The notes: a model not told the origin generated them from the sequence alone. 64,000 bases of DNA from Rodentibacter trehalosifermentans (GCF_002000545.1 NZ_MLHL01000055.1:1-64000); one strand, 5' to 3'. Shown: positions 49,874-58,220, counted from the first letter of the stretch. Made by a program: numbers and translations.

Positions 49874-51091
49874 TTATTTTATCTTCCCCAAAACCACCTT
49901 CAAAAACGCCCTCAAACTCAAATACTGCACTCCCTCAAAAGTATTCCCATCAAATTCATCCATCGTCACCACATATTTCGGGTAGTTGTCTTGGATTTTG
50001 AGTAGGTTGCCAAATTCTCGTTCAAACGTTTTTTCTTCGTTGATGGTGAGCATCGATTGCACATAGATACGTTCGCCGTTTTTTTCTGCCACGAAGTCAA
50101 TTTCTTGGCTATTTAAGCCACCGATTTTGACATCGAAACCGGCGATTTGAAGATGATTAAAAATGCAGTTTTCGAGTAGTTTTCCACGATCTTGCGGACG
50201 ATACCCTATCAAAGCATTTCGCAAGCCTAAATCTTCAAAATAGTATTTTTCGCCAATCTCAAAAATGCGTTTTCCTTCAATATCATAACGTGGCACTTTG
50301 TAAATCAAAAAAGCATTAGCAAGGTATTCCGCATAATTTTGTACCTGTCCGCTTGATGTGGTAATTTTCTGTGATTTTAAGAAATCAGAGATTTTTTTAG
50401 CGGAAAAAAGATTGCCGATATTGCTTGCCAAAAATTGCGTGAGCTGCTCTAAAAACTGTACATTTCGCAACGCATAACGGTTCACGATGTCACGAATCGC
50501 AATAGTGGAATAGATATTTCGTAAATATTCAAACACGATATTGTCTTGTAACGGCAGGTCTTTCAAATAAGGCAGACCACCGTATTTCAAATATAGCGAC
50601 ATCGACTTATCACTATCGTCCAGTTTCATAAATTCAAGAAATTCAAAATAGGAAAGGGAATGCACCTGAATTTCAATCGCTCGTCCACTCAACGCCCCGG
50701 CAATATCTCGAGAAAGCAAATGGGCATTGCTGCCTGTGCAATATAAATCCAATTCGTCATCTAATAAAAGTGAACGTAACGCCTGCTCAAAGACTGTAAT
50801 TTCTTGGATTTCATCAATAAAAATATAATTTTTTTGACCGCTCTTTTTCTGCTCTTGTACAAAATCATTCAGATTTTCAGCAGTTGCAATGTGGCTAAAT
50901 GCCAGGTCTTCTTTGTTGATATAAATAATATGGGCATTTTCATCTGCTGTTTGAATCTCTTGCATAATCTGAAACAGCAAGTAGCTTTTTCCTACACGGT
51001 GTTGCCCTGTGAACACTTTAATCAAACTTTTGCCGATAAATGGACGTACCATTTCAAGGTATTTCTGGCGATAAACCAAATCTTTTTTCAT
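49874..51091 (-). CDS. ATP-binding protein with AAA_14 and DUF4143 domains
   Basis: A 405-residue cytosolic ATPase. Walker A is VFTGQHRVGKSYLLFQIM (about 26-43), Walker B YIFIDEIQEI (about 88-97), followed by the sensor CTGSNAHLLSRDIAGALSGR. The C-terminal DUF4143 part includes YFEDLGLRNALIGY and a restriction-like GGLNSQEIDFVAEKNGERIYVQ (about 347-368). Function of the family is not established. AAGGGGGGAAT precedes the ATG. It lies 85 bp upstream of the OLD-like gene in the same direction, so they may be co-transcribed. Confidence 0.85.
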   Translation of the reverse strand: MKKDLVYRQKYLEMVRPFIGKSLIKVFTGQHRVGKSYLLFQIMQEIQTADENAHIIYINKEDLAFSHIATAENLNDFVQEQKKSGQKNYIFIDEIQEITVFEQALRSLLLDDELDLYCTGSNAHLLSRDIAGALSGRAIEIQVHSLSYFEFLEFMKLDDSDKSMSLYLKYGGLPYLKDLPLQDNIVFEYLRNIYSTIAIRDIVNRYALRNVQFLEQLTQFLASNIGNLFSAKKISDFLKSQKITTSSGQVQNYAEYLANAFLIYKVPRYDIEGKRIFEIGEKYYFEDLGLRNALIGYRPQDRGKLLENCIFNHLQIAGFDVKIGGLNSQEIDFVAEKNGERIYVQSMLTINEEKTFEREFGNLLKIQDNYPKYVVTMDEFDGNTFEGVQYLSLRAFLKVVLGKIK

Positions 51092-51374
51092 ATTCCCCCC
51101 TTAATTTATAATAGGTACATTATCACCAAAACAAAAAAGTTTAAAGTATATTTGAAATTTTTTATCTTTATCTAAAGAGTTTTAATTATAAATCTAGCAT
51201 TCCATTCTTTTACGCCCCTCATAATAATGAGTACCAACATTTTTCCCAACGAGAAACCGGCGCACCTTCACGCTTTTTCCAACGAAAAAATAATAAAAAT
51301 CACATTTTTTCAAAGGAAAAATGATCTTAAAGCATTTAAAAAATCTAAAGTGCGGTCAGTTTTCTACTATTTTT

Positions 51375-51446
51375 GATTATTGAATACCATTCACAACCCC
51401 TTTGAATTTTTCCTATCTAATCAACACAATGGCTTTCTTTTATAAT
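51375..51446 (+). promoter_or_regulatory. Shared regulon promoter, copy B (hydrolase-cupin operon)
   Basis: GATTATTGAAT at 51375-51385, half-site ATTCA, CTAATC at 51417 (+42), TATAAT at 51441-51446 (+66), then GCG. Same spacing as copies A, C and D. The rest of the 386-bp gap (51092-51374) shows only one USS near 51351 and AT-rich DNA. Confidence 0.75.
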
Positions 51447-51477
51447 GCGTCCATTCAATTAATACGAGGAAAGCACA

Positions 51478-52545
51478 ATGAGACAATCATTTAAGAAAAG
51501 CCTGATTTCAGGTTTATTTATTTCAACATTATTTTTAGGAGCAAATGCTATGGCGGCTGATTACAGACAAAATCCTTTTACCTTAACCTATGACGGTGCG
51601 ATCACAGAAAATGTGCAAGGCAAAGTGAACATTCAAACCGTGCATTACAAAGCCAATGGTGTGGATGCTGTTGCCAATGTCTATACACCGGCTAATTTTG
51701 ATCCCAGCAAAAAATATCCGGCAATTGTAGTGGCTCACCCGAATGGCGGGGTAAAAGAGCAAGTGGCAGGGCTTTATGCACAGAAATTAGCCGAGCAAGG
51801 CTATATCACGATCGCTTTTGACGCGGCGTACCAAGGCGGAAGTGGTGGTGAACCTCGCTATATTGATAAACCTCAATTCCGTACTGAAGATATTCGCGCA
51901 GCAGCGGATTTCATCAGCACTTTTAAAGGTGTGGATGCCAATCGTTTAGGATTATTGGGCATTTGTGGGGGCGGTGGTTATTCCATTAATGCTGCAAAAA
52001 GCGATAAACGCTTTCAATCTGTCGCAACGGTTTCTATGTTTAACAGTGGTGATGCCCGCCGTAATGGCTTTATGCGTTCACAAACCGATACCATTCAAGC
52101 GCGCTAAAAACAAGCTTCAGAAGCGCGTGCAAAAGAGGCAGCAGGCGGTGAGATCCTTTATACACCGGCCTTTGCCGCAGGTATGACGCCGGAGCAAGTA
52201 GCTGCATTACCTTATGATTTATACCGTCAAGGCTATGAATATTATGCGCAAACTCATGCTCACCCTAATTCGCAAACTAATTTTACCGTGAGCAGTTTAT
52301 TGGATTTAATGGCGTTTGATGTGAACGATAATGTCGCACTTATCAATCAACCGTTATTGATGATTGCAGGCGAAAAAGCCGATAGTCGCTATATGACGGA
52401 AGAAGTGTTTGCGAATGCTAAGGGGACACAAAACAAAGAATTGTTTATCGTACCTGATGCTAAACATATCGAAACCTACTGGAAACCCGAATATGTTAAA
52501 CAAATCAGTGAGAAATTAACGGACTTTTTTGGTAAAAACTTATAA
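51478..52545 (+). pseudogene. Exported dienelactone-hydrolase-like protein with an in-frame stop
   Basis: A 355-codon alpha/beta-hydrolase with signal peptide (FISTLFLGANAMA/ADYRQN). Motifs: VVAHPNGGVKEQVAGLYAQKLAEQGY and nucleophile elbow LLGICGGGGYS (Cys at the nucleophile place, as in dienelactone hydrolases). TAA at 52105-52107 interrupts DTIQAR-stop-KQASEARAKEA; CAA to TAA (Gln) is one transition. The frame continues intact to 52545 with a late His in DAKHIETYWKPE. First gene of the copy B promoter; followed by the cupin gene. Confidence 0.88.
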
Positions 52546-52589
52546 TTCTTGTGGGTGGCTTGAGCCGCCCAATTTTTATGGAGAAGGAT

Positions 52590-53681
52590 ATGAGAAAAAC
52601 GCTGTTATTTTCAACCGCACTTTTGGGGTTGGCGATGCCGGCTTTGGCGGAGCAAGCCATTAGCCCTTATACGCAACATCAATGGATTGAGGCCCCGACC
52701 AAGCATTTTTCGGGGGCGGCACGCTTTACCCGATTACCTGAAATTCCCTCTAGCCCCGATGGTTCGGCTATCGTGGAATTTGAAGCCGGCACGATCACCG
52801 ATTGGCACAGCCATTCTCACGGGCAATATTTAATCGTCATTGAAGGGGAGGGGCGCACGCAGCAATGGGGCAAGCCGATTCAAATCATCAAAAAAGGCGA
52901 TGTGATTTGGTGTCCGCCGAACGTGAAACATTGGCACGGAGCGGGTGAGCATAGCAAAATGTCGCACATTGTCATCAGCCCGAATGCTAAAGAGAATCAC
53001 GCCACTTGGCTGGAAAAAGTCGTGTTGCCGAAAACTAACCCGGAAGCGGATTTACAAAAAATCAGTCAAATCACCCCGTTGGAAGATAAGCAGCTTGCCA
53101 TTGTACCGATTGCTTTTTATGCCGCCCGTGGTGAGCTAACACCACTTAAATCAGCCTTAGAACAAGGCTTGGCAAGCGGTTTAACGGTGAGTGAATTACA
53201 AGAAATTTTCGCTCATCAGTATGCCTACGCCGGTTTTCCTCGTGCCTTAAACGGTTTAATTACACTGCAAACTTTACTGAAAGAACGGGCGGAAAAAGGG
53301 ATAAAAGATGAGCAGGGCAACCTACCAACATTCTCCCACTCTCCCGATTACTACACTTTGGGGACACTCACGCTCAATACCCTAAACGGACGGGATAATT
53401 CGGCGGTATTATGGAATGTTGAAGGCATTGATTACGCCCTTAAAGCCCATTTATTTGGCTATTTATTCAGCCGTGATAATTTAAGTGCGGTTAATCGTGA
53501 ACTGGTTACTGTCAGTACCCTTGCGGGGCTTGAAACGGTGCAAAATCAACTGCGCTCCCATTTCGGTATTTTGCAAAATCTCGGCTTAACTGAAACGGAA
53601 CTCAAACGAATTATCGCGGAGTTAACCAAACTCAATTCTGGTGCTTCGGATAAGGCAAATGAGGTGTTGAAGCAGTTATAA
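52590..53681 (+). CDS. Exported cupin / carboxymuconolactone decarboxylase-like fusion
   Basis: A 363-residue periplasmic protein. Signal peptide MRKTLLFSTALLGLAMPALA/EQ (a USS encodes STALL). The cupin domain (about 45-140) shows metal ligands in TDWHSHSHGQYLIVIEGEG and NVKHWHGAG. The C-terminal part has one or two carboxymuconolactone decarboxylase/AhpD-like repeats (LTVSELQEIFAHQYAYAGFPRALNGL and LSAVNRELVTVSTLAGL), without the CxxC of AhpD. ATG 52590 is chosen because GAGAAGG lies just upstream. Second gene of the copy B operon. Probably acts on a small oxidised or aromatic compound; substrate unknown. Confidence 0.87.
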   Translation: MRKTLLFSTALLGLAMPALAEQAISPYTQHQWIEAPTKHFSGAARFTRLPEIPSSPDGSAIVEFEAGTITDWHSHSHGQYLIVIEGEGRTQQWGKPIQIIKKGDVIWCPPNVKHWHGAGEHSKMSHIVISPNAKENHATWLEKVVLPKTNPEADLQKISQITPLEDKQLAIVPIAFYAARGELTPLKSALEQGLASGLTVSELQEIFAHQYAYAGFPRALNGLITLQTLLKERAEKGIKDEQGNLPTFSHSPDYYTLGTLTLNTLNGRDNSAVLWNVEGIDYALKAHLFGYLFSRDNLSAVNRELVTVSTLAGLETVQNQLRSHFGILQNLGLTETELKRIIAELTKLNSGASDKANEVLKQL

Positions 53682-53714
53682 AAATAATGGGAAAAATCAC
53701 CGCACTTTTAGATA

Positions 53715-53748
53715 AAAAACCGTCTGAATCATCATTTAGACGGTTTTT
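53715..53748. terminator. Terminator with DUS-like stem
   Basis: AAAAACCGTCT (53715-53725) and AGACGGTTTTT (53738-53748) form an 11-bp stem. The left arm reads on as CCGTCTGAA, the last nine bases of the Neisseria DUS. Lies between the cupin gene and the convergent antitoxin gene, overlapping the antitoxin stop. Confidence 0.8.
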
Positions 53749-54010
53749 ATGCCTCATCTAAATCAACGGCGCGGCGTTGGGCACGGCTGCGTGGTTGTAA
53801 TTCTAATTCAATATCCGCCACATCAGGACTGCTCGGGCAAAGTGCATCTGCAATGCTGACAAAAGGTTTCTGTGTTTTTTCATAGTCTGAATAACTCATC
53901 AAAACAAATGCGGGGGCGCCCCGATTGGTGATAATAACCGGTTCTTTTAAGGCATATTTGGGGGCTTGGCTAGGATTTTGATTAAATTCATGGTTGGTCA
54001 TAATAGGCAT
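53747..54010 (-). CDS. Phd/YefM-family antitoxin, no partner
   Basis: An 87-residue antitoxin. N-terminal DNA-binding fold (MTNHEFNQNPSQAPKYALKEPVIITNRGAPAFVLMSYSDYEKTQ) with the family motif PVIITNRGxPxFVLMS. The C-terminus (RSRAQRRAVDLDEA) is the toxin-binding tail. No PIN or RelE toxin follows: its stop lies in a terminator. It may be an orphan that competes with related modules. ATATGCC start region has GGGGAGGG upstream. Confidence 0.85.
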   Translation of the reverse strand: MPIMTNHEFNQNPSQAPKYALKEPVIITNRGAPAFVLMSYSDYEKTQKPFVSIADALCPSSPDVADIELELQPRSRAQRRAVDLDEA

Positions 54011-54113
54011 ATATCCCTCCCCTTAATATTGTTAATATGCAGGAATACTAGTGCGTTTTTTGCCATAAGAAAGGAGAAATGGTACTTTCTTAACACAGGC
54101 ATTCGGTATGCTC

Positions 54114-54144
54114 TTGACTTTAACCTAGGGTCAACCTTTAAGAT
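54114..54144 (+). promoter_or_regulatory. MerR-type promoter with 19-bp spacer
   Basis: TTGACT (54114-54119), 19-bp spacer with a partial dyad (TTTAACC / GGGTCAA around CCTAGG), TAAGAT (54139-54144), 30 bp before the DUF305 gene. A 19-bp spacer with a dyad is the mark of MerR-family metal or stress regulators. No merR gene is in the window. Confidence 0.6.
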
Positions 54145-54174
54145 AGCGACCCAATTCACACAATGGAGTATTTT

Positions 54175-54522
54175 ATGAAAAAACTATTTATCACATTATC
54201 TGCTTTGACATTCGGTTTTAGTGCTATGGCAAATACTGCACATCACCACCACAGCACGCATCTTACCCCTATGCAGCAAGAATTAATGGCGGGTATGAAC
54301 GAGATGCACCAAGATATGATGAAAGGGATGGAAAGCCAAGATGCGGATATCGCTTTTGCTGCGGGTATGATTCCTCATCATCAAGGCGCGGTAAAAATGG
54401 CGGAAATTGAGTTGAAATATGGCAAAGATCCTGAACTACGTCAATTGGCTGAAAATATTATTAAGGCACAAGAAGAGGAAATTAAATTTATGCAACAATG
54501 GTTGAAAAAACATCAAAAATAA
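54175..54522 (+). CDS. Exported DUF305 histidine-rich protein
   Basis: A 115-residue periplasmic protein. Signal peptide ends at FSAMA/NTA; mature part begins HHHHSTH and carries the DUF305 motif FAAGMIPHHQGAVKMAEIEL (about 60-79) and a helical Met/His-rich surface (MQQELMAGMNEMHQDMMKGMES). Family members are four-helix ferritin-like proteins often found beside copper genes. ATG 54175 fits TGGAG upstream. The MerR-like promoter points to metal induction, probably copper; inferred. Confidence 0.88.
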   Translation: MKKLFITLSALTFGFSAMANTAHHHHSTHLTPMQQELMAGMNEMHQDMMKGMESQDADIAFAAGMIPHHQGAVKMAEIELKYGKDPELRQLAENIIKAQEEEIKFMQQWLKKHQK

Positions 54523-54540
54523 CCCATTGTTTTTCCTTTT

Positions 54541-54580
54541 CAATCATCGCTCAATGATGAGGCTTGGGCGATGATTGTTT
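54541..54580 (+). terminator. Terminator after the DUF305 gene
   Basis: CAATCATCGC (54541-54550), 17-nt loop, GCGATGATTG (54568-54577), then TTTT. Confidence 0.75.
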
Positions 54581-54891
54581 TACGCTATCCCAAAATTGGC
54601 GTAGTGAATTTTTTCTCGGTACAACAAAAAGTGCGGTGGATTTTGAAGGCGTTTTTACAAAAACTCAAATTCCGCTATTGGCAAAGCAATGTTGAATACT
54701 GTTGGCAGCCCAAGCCCGATTTTGGAAAGCAAGGCGATTGTTTTGCAAGCCAAGAGGGCGGTGTAACTTTCAGAAAGTATTATCAGGCGGTGATTTTTAA
54801 ATTAAATGGAAAATAACCGCTTGGGTAAAACGCTCTACTATGAAGTGCGGTTGATATGTCGCTTGTTTTCAATGTTAAAACCACATCGATA
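54581..54891. other. Intergenic DNA without a supported gene
   Basis: Holds one USS near 54630 and another near 54845. An 81-codon frame at 54571-54816 starts inside the preceding terminator and has no family likeness, so I do not call it. Possibly decayed coding sequence. Confidence 0.4.
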
Positions 54892-54963
54892 GATTATTGA
54901 ATTTCACTCAACAACCCTTTTAATTTATCTTATCTAATCAAAACAATTTTTGTCCTCTATAAT
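54892..54963 (+). promoter_or_regulatory. Shared regulon promoter, copy C (DMT exporter)
   Basis: GATTATTGAAT at 54892-54902, dyad TTGAATTTCACTCAA, CTAATC at 54934 (+42), TATAAT at 54958-54963 (+66). Identical spacing to copies A, B and D. Confidence 0.75.
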
Positions 54964-54992
54964 GCCCGCCATATTATTGATGGGAGAAAATA

Positions 54993-55916
54993 ATGCTTGC
55001 TTTATTAGCTGCCCTCATTGGGGCATTGATTGGAATGGGAATTGCCTTTCAAACGGGAATGAATTCGGTGCTACGCAACAATGTGGTGTCGCCATTGCTA
55101 TCTTCATTTATTTCTTTTGGTGTTGGCTCTCTCTTTTTAATTTTGCTGATTTTAATTCAAAATGCACCAATTGGGTTTCCGGTAGAAAAGGTGATTCAAT
55201 CGCCTTGGTGGATTTGGTTGGGTGGTTTGTTGGCGATGTTTGGGTTAACGGTGAATATTTTGATTTTCCCCCGTTTGGGAAGCGTTCAAACAGCGATTAT
55301 GCCGATTTTGGGGCAGGTTATCACCGGCACGTTGGTTGATACATTCGGTTGGTTTTCCGCTCCGCAATATGATTTTTCCGCTTTGCGTTTGGCGGGGTTA
55401 ATGGCAGTGATGACAGGGATTGGCATTGCTATTATTTTACCCTCGCTCAAGCAACCAAGCCCGAAAAAGAGCGGTCAACCTTCGTTGATTTTCTGGCAAA
55501 TTCTCGGTATCAGTGGCGGTATTGCCTCTGGTATCACACCGGCGGTTAATACGGCATTACGACAAACCTTGCAATCTATCCCGCTTTCTGTCTTTGTGCC
55601 CTTTATTATCGGCACCTTGTTATTGGCATTGATGATTTGTTTTAAAGAGCCCGCTAGCTGGAAATATTTAAAAATGGCTATAAAAAAGCCACAGCCTTGG
55701 TGGCAATGGTTTGGCGGTTTATTCGGTGCGGTTTATATCGGCGGTATTGTCATCATCGTACCGCAAATCGGCACCGGTGGAGCGATTGTGACTTCATTAT
55801 TCGGGTTGTTGGTCGGTAGTTTGATTATTGATCAATTTGGCTTACTTGGTGCGAAGAAAAAACCGATTAGCCTTATTCAAATTCTCGGTTTATTTGTATT
55901 ATTGGTGGGGTGGTGA
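54993..55916 (+). CDS. DMT-family (YdcZ/DUF606) membrane transporter, duplicated form
   Basis: A 307-residue inner-membrane protein with ten hydrophobic helices in two DUF606 halves (first: LLAALIGALIGMGIAFQTGMNSVLR..., IGTLVDTFGWF; second: ILGISGGIASGITPAVNTALRQ..., LLVGSLIIDQFGLLGAKKKPISLIQILGL). Each half resembles the single-domain protein at 38987-39460. GATGGGAGAAAAT is the ribosome site. It is the transporter of the shared-promoter set and may export the compound or product handled by the reductases; inferred. A long USS-pair terminator follows. Confidence 0.87.
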   Translation: MLALLAALIGALIGMGIAFQTGMNSVLRNNVVSPLLSSFISFGVGSLFLILLILIQNAPIGFPVEKVIQSPWWIWLGGLLAMFGLTVNILIFPRLGSVQTAIMPILGQVITGTLVDTFGWFSAPQYDFSALRLAGLMAVMTGIGIAIILPSLKQPSPKKSGQPSLIFWQILGISGGIASGITPAVNTALRQTLQSIPLSVFVPFIIGTLLLALMICFKEPASWKYLKMAIKKPQPWWQWFGGLFGAVYIGGIVIIVPQIGTGGAIVTSLFGLLVGSLIIDQFGLLGAKKKPISLIQILGLFVLLVGW

Positions 55917-55934
55917 TGCTTCAAATAAGCAAAT

Positions 55935-55985
55935 AAAAGTGCGGTCGGTTTTATAAAAGTTTTGTAAAACCGACCGCACTTTTTC
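55935..55985. terminator. Long inverted USS pair terminator
   Basis: AAAAGTGCGGTCGGTTTTA and TAAAACCGACCGCACTTTT pair over 19 bp with a short loop. Stands between the convergent DMT and mdaB genes. Confidence 0.93.
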
Positions 55986-55995
55986 TACCCAAATT

Positions 55996-56577
55996 TTAGC
56001 CAAATACCTTCATTAAATGGGCTTTATAATCGGCAAGATATTTCGGCACGTCCGGTGATTTGATGACATCATTACAGATGAAAGTTGGCAACGCTTCTTT
56101 GATACCGATAAATTCATTGGCTTTATGGAAGTGAAAATATACGCCGTCTACACCTTGTTGTTCAAAGAAATCATTCGGTGCGGTGAAGGCTTCAATCGGG
56201 GCATTCCAAGTTAGGGAAAGCATGTGTTTTTTGCCATTGAGCAAGCCGCCTGTGCCGTAGCCTTGGGTTGGATTGACACGGTGACGACCATCACTTTGAT
56301 AGAGTTTACCATGCCCTGCAGTGAAGACTTCATCAATATATTTTTTCACCGTCCAAGGTTCGCCCATCCACCAACCGGGCATTTGCCAGATCACTGCAGC
56401 CATCCATAAGAATTTGTCCACTTCTGCCGCAATATCATAGCCGTTATCTATCACCGTTTCTTGGATATTATGCCCAAGCTGTTCTAAGACTTCACGAGCG
56501 GTATTGTGTAATGTATGGTTAAGCTCACCGTTTGAATGACCAAAGGATTTGCCACCGTCTAATAATAAAATGTTCAT
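55996..56577 (-). CDS. mdaB: NAD(P)H quinone oxidoreductase (MdaB)
   Basis: A 193-residue flavodoxin-fold enzyme reducing quinones by two electrons and so avoiding semiquinone stress. Closely follows E. coli MdaB: NILLLDGGKSFGHSNGELNHTL at the start, VIWQMPGWWMGEPWTVKKYIDEVFTAGHG (about 62-90), MLSLTWNAPIEAF and GVDGVYFHFHKANEF. Lies 11 bp after an SRPBCC gene in the same direction, so they form an operon. Confidence 0.94.
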   Translation of the reverse strand: MNILLLDGGKSFGHSNGELNHTLHNTAREVLEQLGHNIQETVIDNGYDIAAEVDKFLWMAAVIWQMPGWWMGEPWTVKKYIDEVFTAGHGKLYQSDGRHRVNPTQGYGTGGLLNGKKHMLSLTWNAPIEAFTAPNDFFEQQGVDGVYFHFHKANEFIGIKEALPTFICNDVIKSPDVPKYLADYKAHLMKVFG

Positions 56578-56588
56578 TTTTACCTCAA

Positions 56589-56999
56589 TTATAAATGACG
56601 AGCCGCATCGACCATACCATCAAGCCATTCTTGATGCCCATTAATCATGGGATTGGGTTTCGTTTTGGCGAGTGCTTTGGCTGGGTTGCCATTTTGTGTT
56701 TCTTGGGTCAGAATACGAATTCTTTCCCCTTCTAATTCTTCCACCAACCAAGCGTGATGCACATCCAAACGGGTTTCGCCTTCACCTGCCCAGCCACGCC
56801 ATGCAATGCGTCCGAGCCCGTTTTTCGGTGCGACATATTCTACGACTTTCGCATAAACAGGAAAACCGAAAGTTTCAAAATAAAAGGTTTCATTTAAGGC
56901 TAAGTGTGTTTTCGCATATTGAATATTGGCAGAATTGGCATAGTAGTTCGGCCATTTATGGGGATTGGTCAACAATTCCCAAATATCTGCTAACCTCAC
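56589..56999 (-). CDS. SRPBCC-family protein, probably lacking its native start
   Basis: A START-like small-ligand-binding protein of 136 residues from GTG 56999 (RLADIWELLTNPHKWPNYYANSANIQY... WAGEGETRLDVHHAWLVEELEGERIRILTQETQNG). The same frame continues upstream to 57086 without a stop (THNLPFFPQGYIPGETDNFCSNEVIVKGV), protein-like sequence that probably belongs to the N-terminus, but a TGA stands just before it and no start codon remains. An ATG at 57090 is one base out of frame. So the gene is either shortened or broken at its 5' end. Co-transcribed with mdaB. Confidence 0.65.
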   Translation of the reverse strand: MRLADIWELLTNPHKWPNYYANSANIQYAKTHLALNETFYFETFGFPVYAKVVEYVAPKNGLGRIAWRGWAGEGETRLDVHHAWLVEELEGERIRILTQETQNGNPAKALAKTKPNPMINGHQEWLDGMVDAARHL

Positions 57000-57087
57000 C
57001 CCTTTAACGATAACCTCATTTGAACAGAAATTATCCGTTTCACCGGGAATATAACCTTGTGGAAAAAATGGCAGATTGTGTGTTTGT

Positions 57088-57216
57088 CATATTTATCCCC
57101 CCGGTTTCACTAAATTATTGGCATGGCACGAACGCACCCATCACAGTGAGGCTTTTAAATGGTTGCGGGAAAAAATAGCAGAAACGGTGGCTAAGCCAAA
57201 CTTGAAAATTTTTTAA
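57088..57216 (+). pseudogene. LysR-type regulator, C-terminal remnant (42 codons)
   Basis: Reading from 57088: HIYPPGFTKLLAWHERTHHSEAFKWLREKI... to stop 57214-57216. The WHERTHH...WLRE pattern is typical of the last 40 residues of NodD/SyrM-like LysR proteins. No start or DNA-binding part remains. It abuts the truncated 5' end of the SRPBCC gene, marking an old deletion that removed a divergent regulator. Confidence 0.6.
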
Positions 57217-57292
57217 AATCTGACCGCACTTGAGTTTGCCAAAATGCCAAACAGGACAATACTGTTTGGCATTTTTTACTTCCAATTTTTGA

Positions 57293-58138
57293 TTAATATT
57301 TCAATACCTCACCTTCTTTTGGCACCGCCACTCGATCAAGTTTGTTTTCTTTGACGAATTGACGCATTTCATCGGAGGTTAGGCTGGCGTGGTTTACTGC
57401 GTCCATATGCACGGTGATGATATCGGCTTTGGGGGCAGCTTGATGGGCTTTGGCAACATCGGTTTTACCCATAATAATGCTGTCATTAGGATAATTTTCT
57501 AGCTGAGCATAGCCGGTATTCATCACGATAATTTCCGGTTTGTAATGGGCAAGTGTATGATCCACCTCATAGTTCCAAATGGTATCACCCACGATATAAA
57601 GTGTTTTTTCGCCTACAGCTTGCATCACCACACCCATTGCTTCACCCAATAATTCCGCAATTTGAGGGATGGCATACATTTCATCGGTACCGTGCTGTCC
57701 GCCGGTTTTGCTTAATTTAACCTTATTAAATTCGGTATTTTTCCCCACCACACGCACATCTTTAAAACCTTGCTCACGAATGATTTTCGCATCGCCTGCA
57801 TTTTGCACAAAAATCGGCAAGGTTTTCGGAATCATTTTTTGTGCTGCTTCATCCCAATGATCGGCGTGTGTATGGGTGACGATCACCGCATCTACCCCCT
57901 CAATCACGTTGTCGGCAGGCATTGTCATATCAATCAACGGATTGCGTTTTTCACTGTTTAGTGTGCCTTCAAAACCTGCATAACTGCCTTTGGGGGCAAG
58001 GTAAGGGTCGACTAAAAATGTGCAGCCTGCAACGTTAATTTTTGCCGTAGCATTACGGATATGTTGATAGTTGATCTCTGCATTGGCAAGGCTTGTTATT
58101 AACGCACCGACTGACAGTAAAGTAAATTTGAATTTCAT
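57293..58138 (-). CDS. Exported metallo-beta-lactamase-fold hydrolase
   Basis: A 281-residue periplasmic protein. Signal peptide MKFKFTLLSVGALITSLANA/EIN. Metal motif VTHTHADHWDEAAQ (about 89-102), further ligands in GGQHGTDEM and LYIVGDTIWNYEVD (about 180-193), and a late His in VHMDAVNHASLT. Resembles UlaG/YtnP-like proteins with unknown substrates. Divergent from the GlxA/AraC regulator, with a dyad in between, so it is probably that regulator's target. Confidence 0.88.
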   Translation of the reverse strand: MKFKFTLLSVGALITSLANAEINYQHIRNATAKINVAGCTFLVDPYLAPKGSYAGFEGTLNSEKRNPLIDMTMPADNVIEGVDAVIVTHTHADHWDEAAQKMIPKTLPIFVQNAGDAKIIREQGFKDVRVVGKNTEFNKVKLSKTGGQHGTDEMYAIPQIAELLGEAMGVVMQAVGEKTLYIVGDTIWNYEVDHTLAHYKPEIIVMNTGYAQLENYPNDSIIMGKTDVAKAHQAAPKADIITVHMDAVNHASLTSDEMRQFVKENKLDRVAVPKEGEVLKY

Positions 58139-58220
58139 GGTTTTTCCTCTTAAAAATGAAATAATGGATATCGCTTGTTGCGATAGCGCCTATTATCCAG
58201 CCATAGTAAAAATAAAAAAA

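Noticed and set aside
54571-54816. 81-codon open frame after the DUF305 gene
   Set aside because: It starts within a terminator, lacks a ribosome site and resembles no family; contains a USS. Kept as intergenic.
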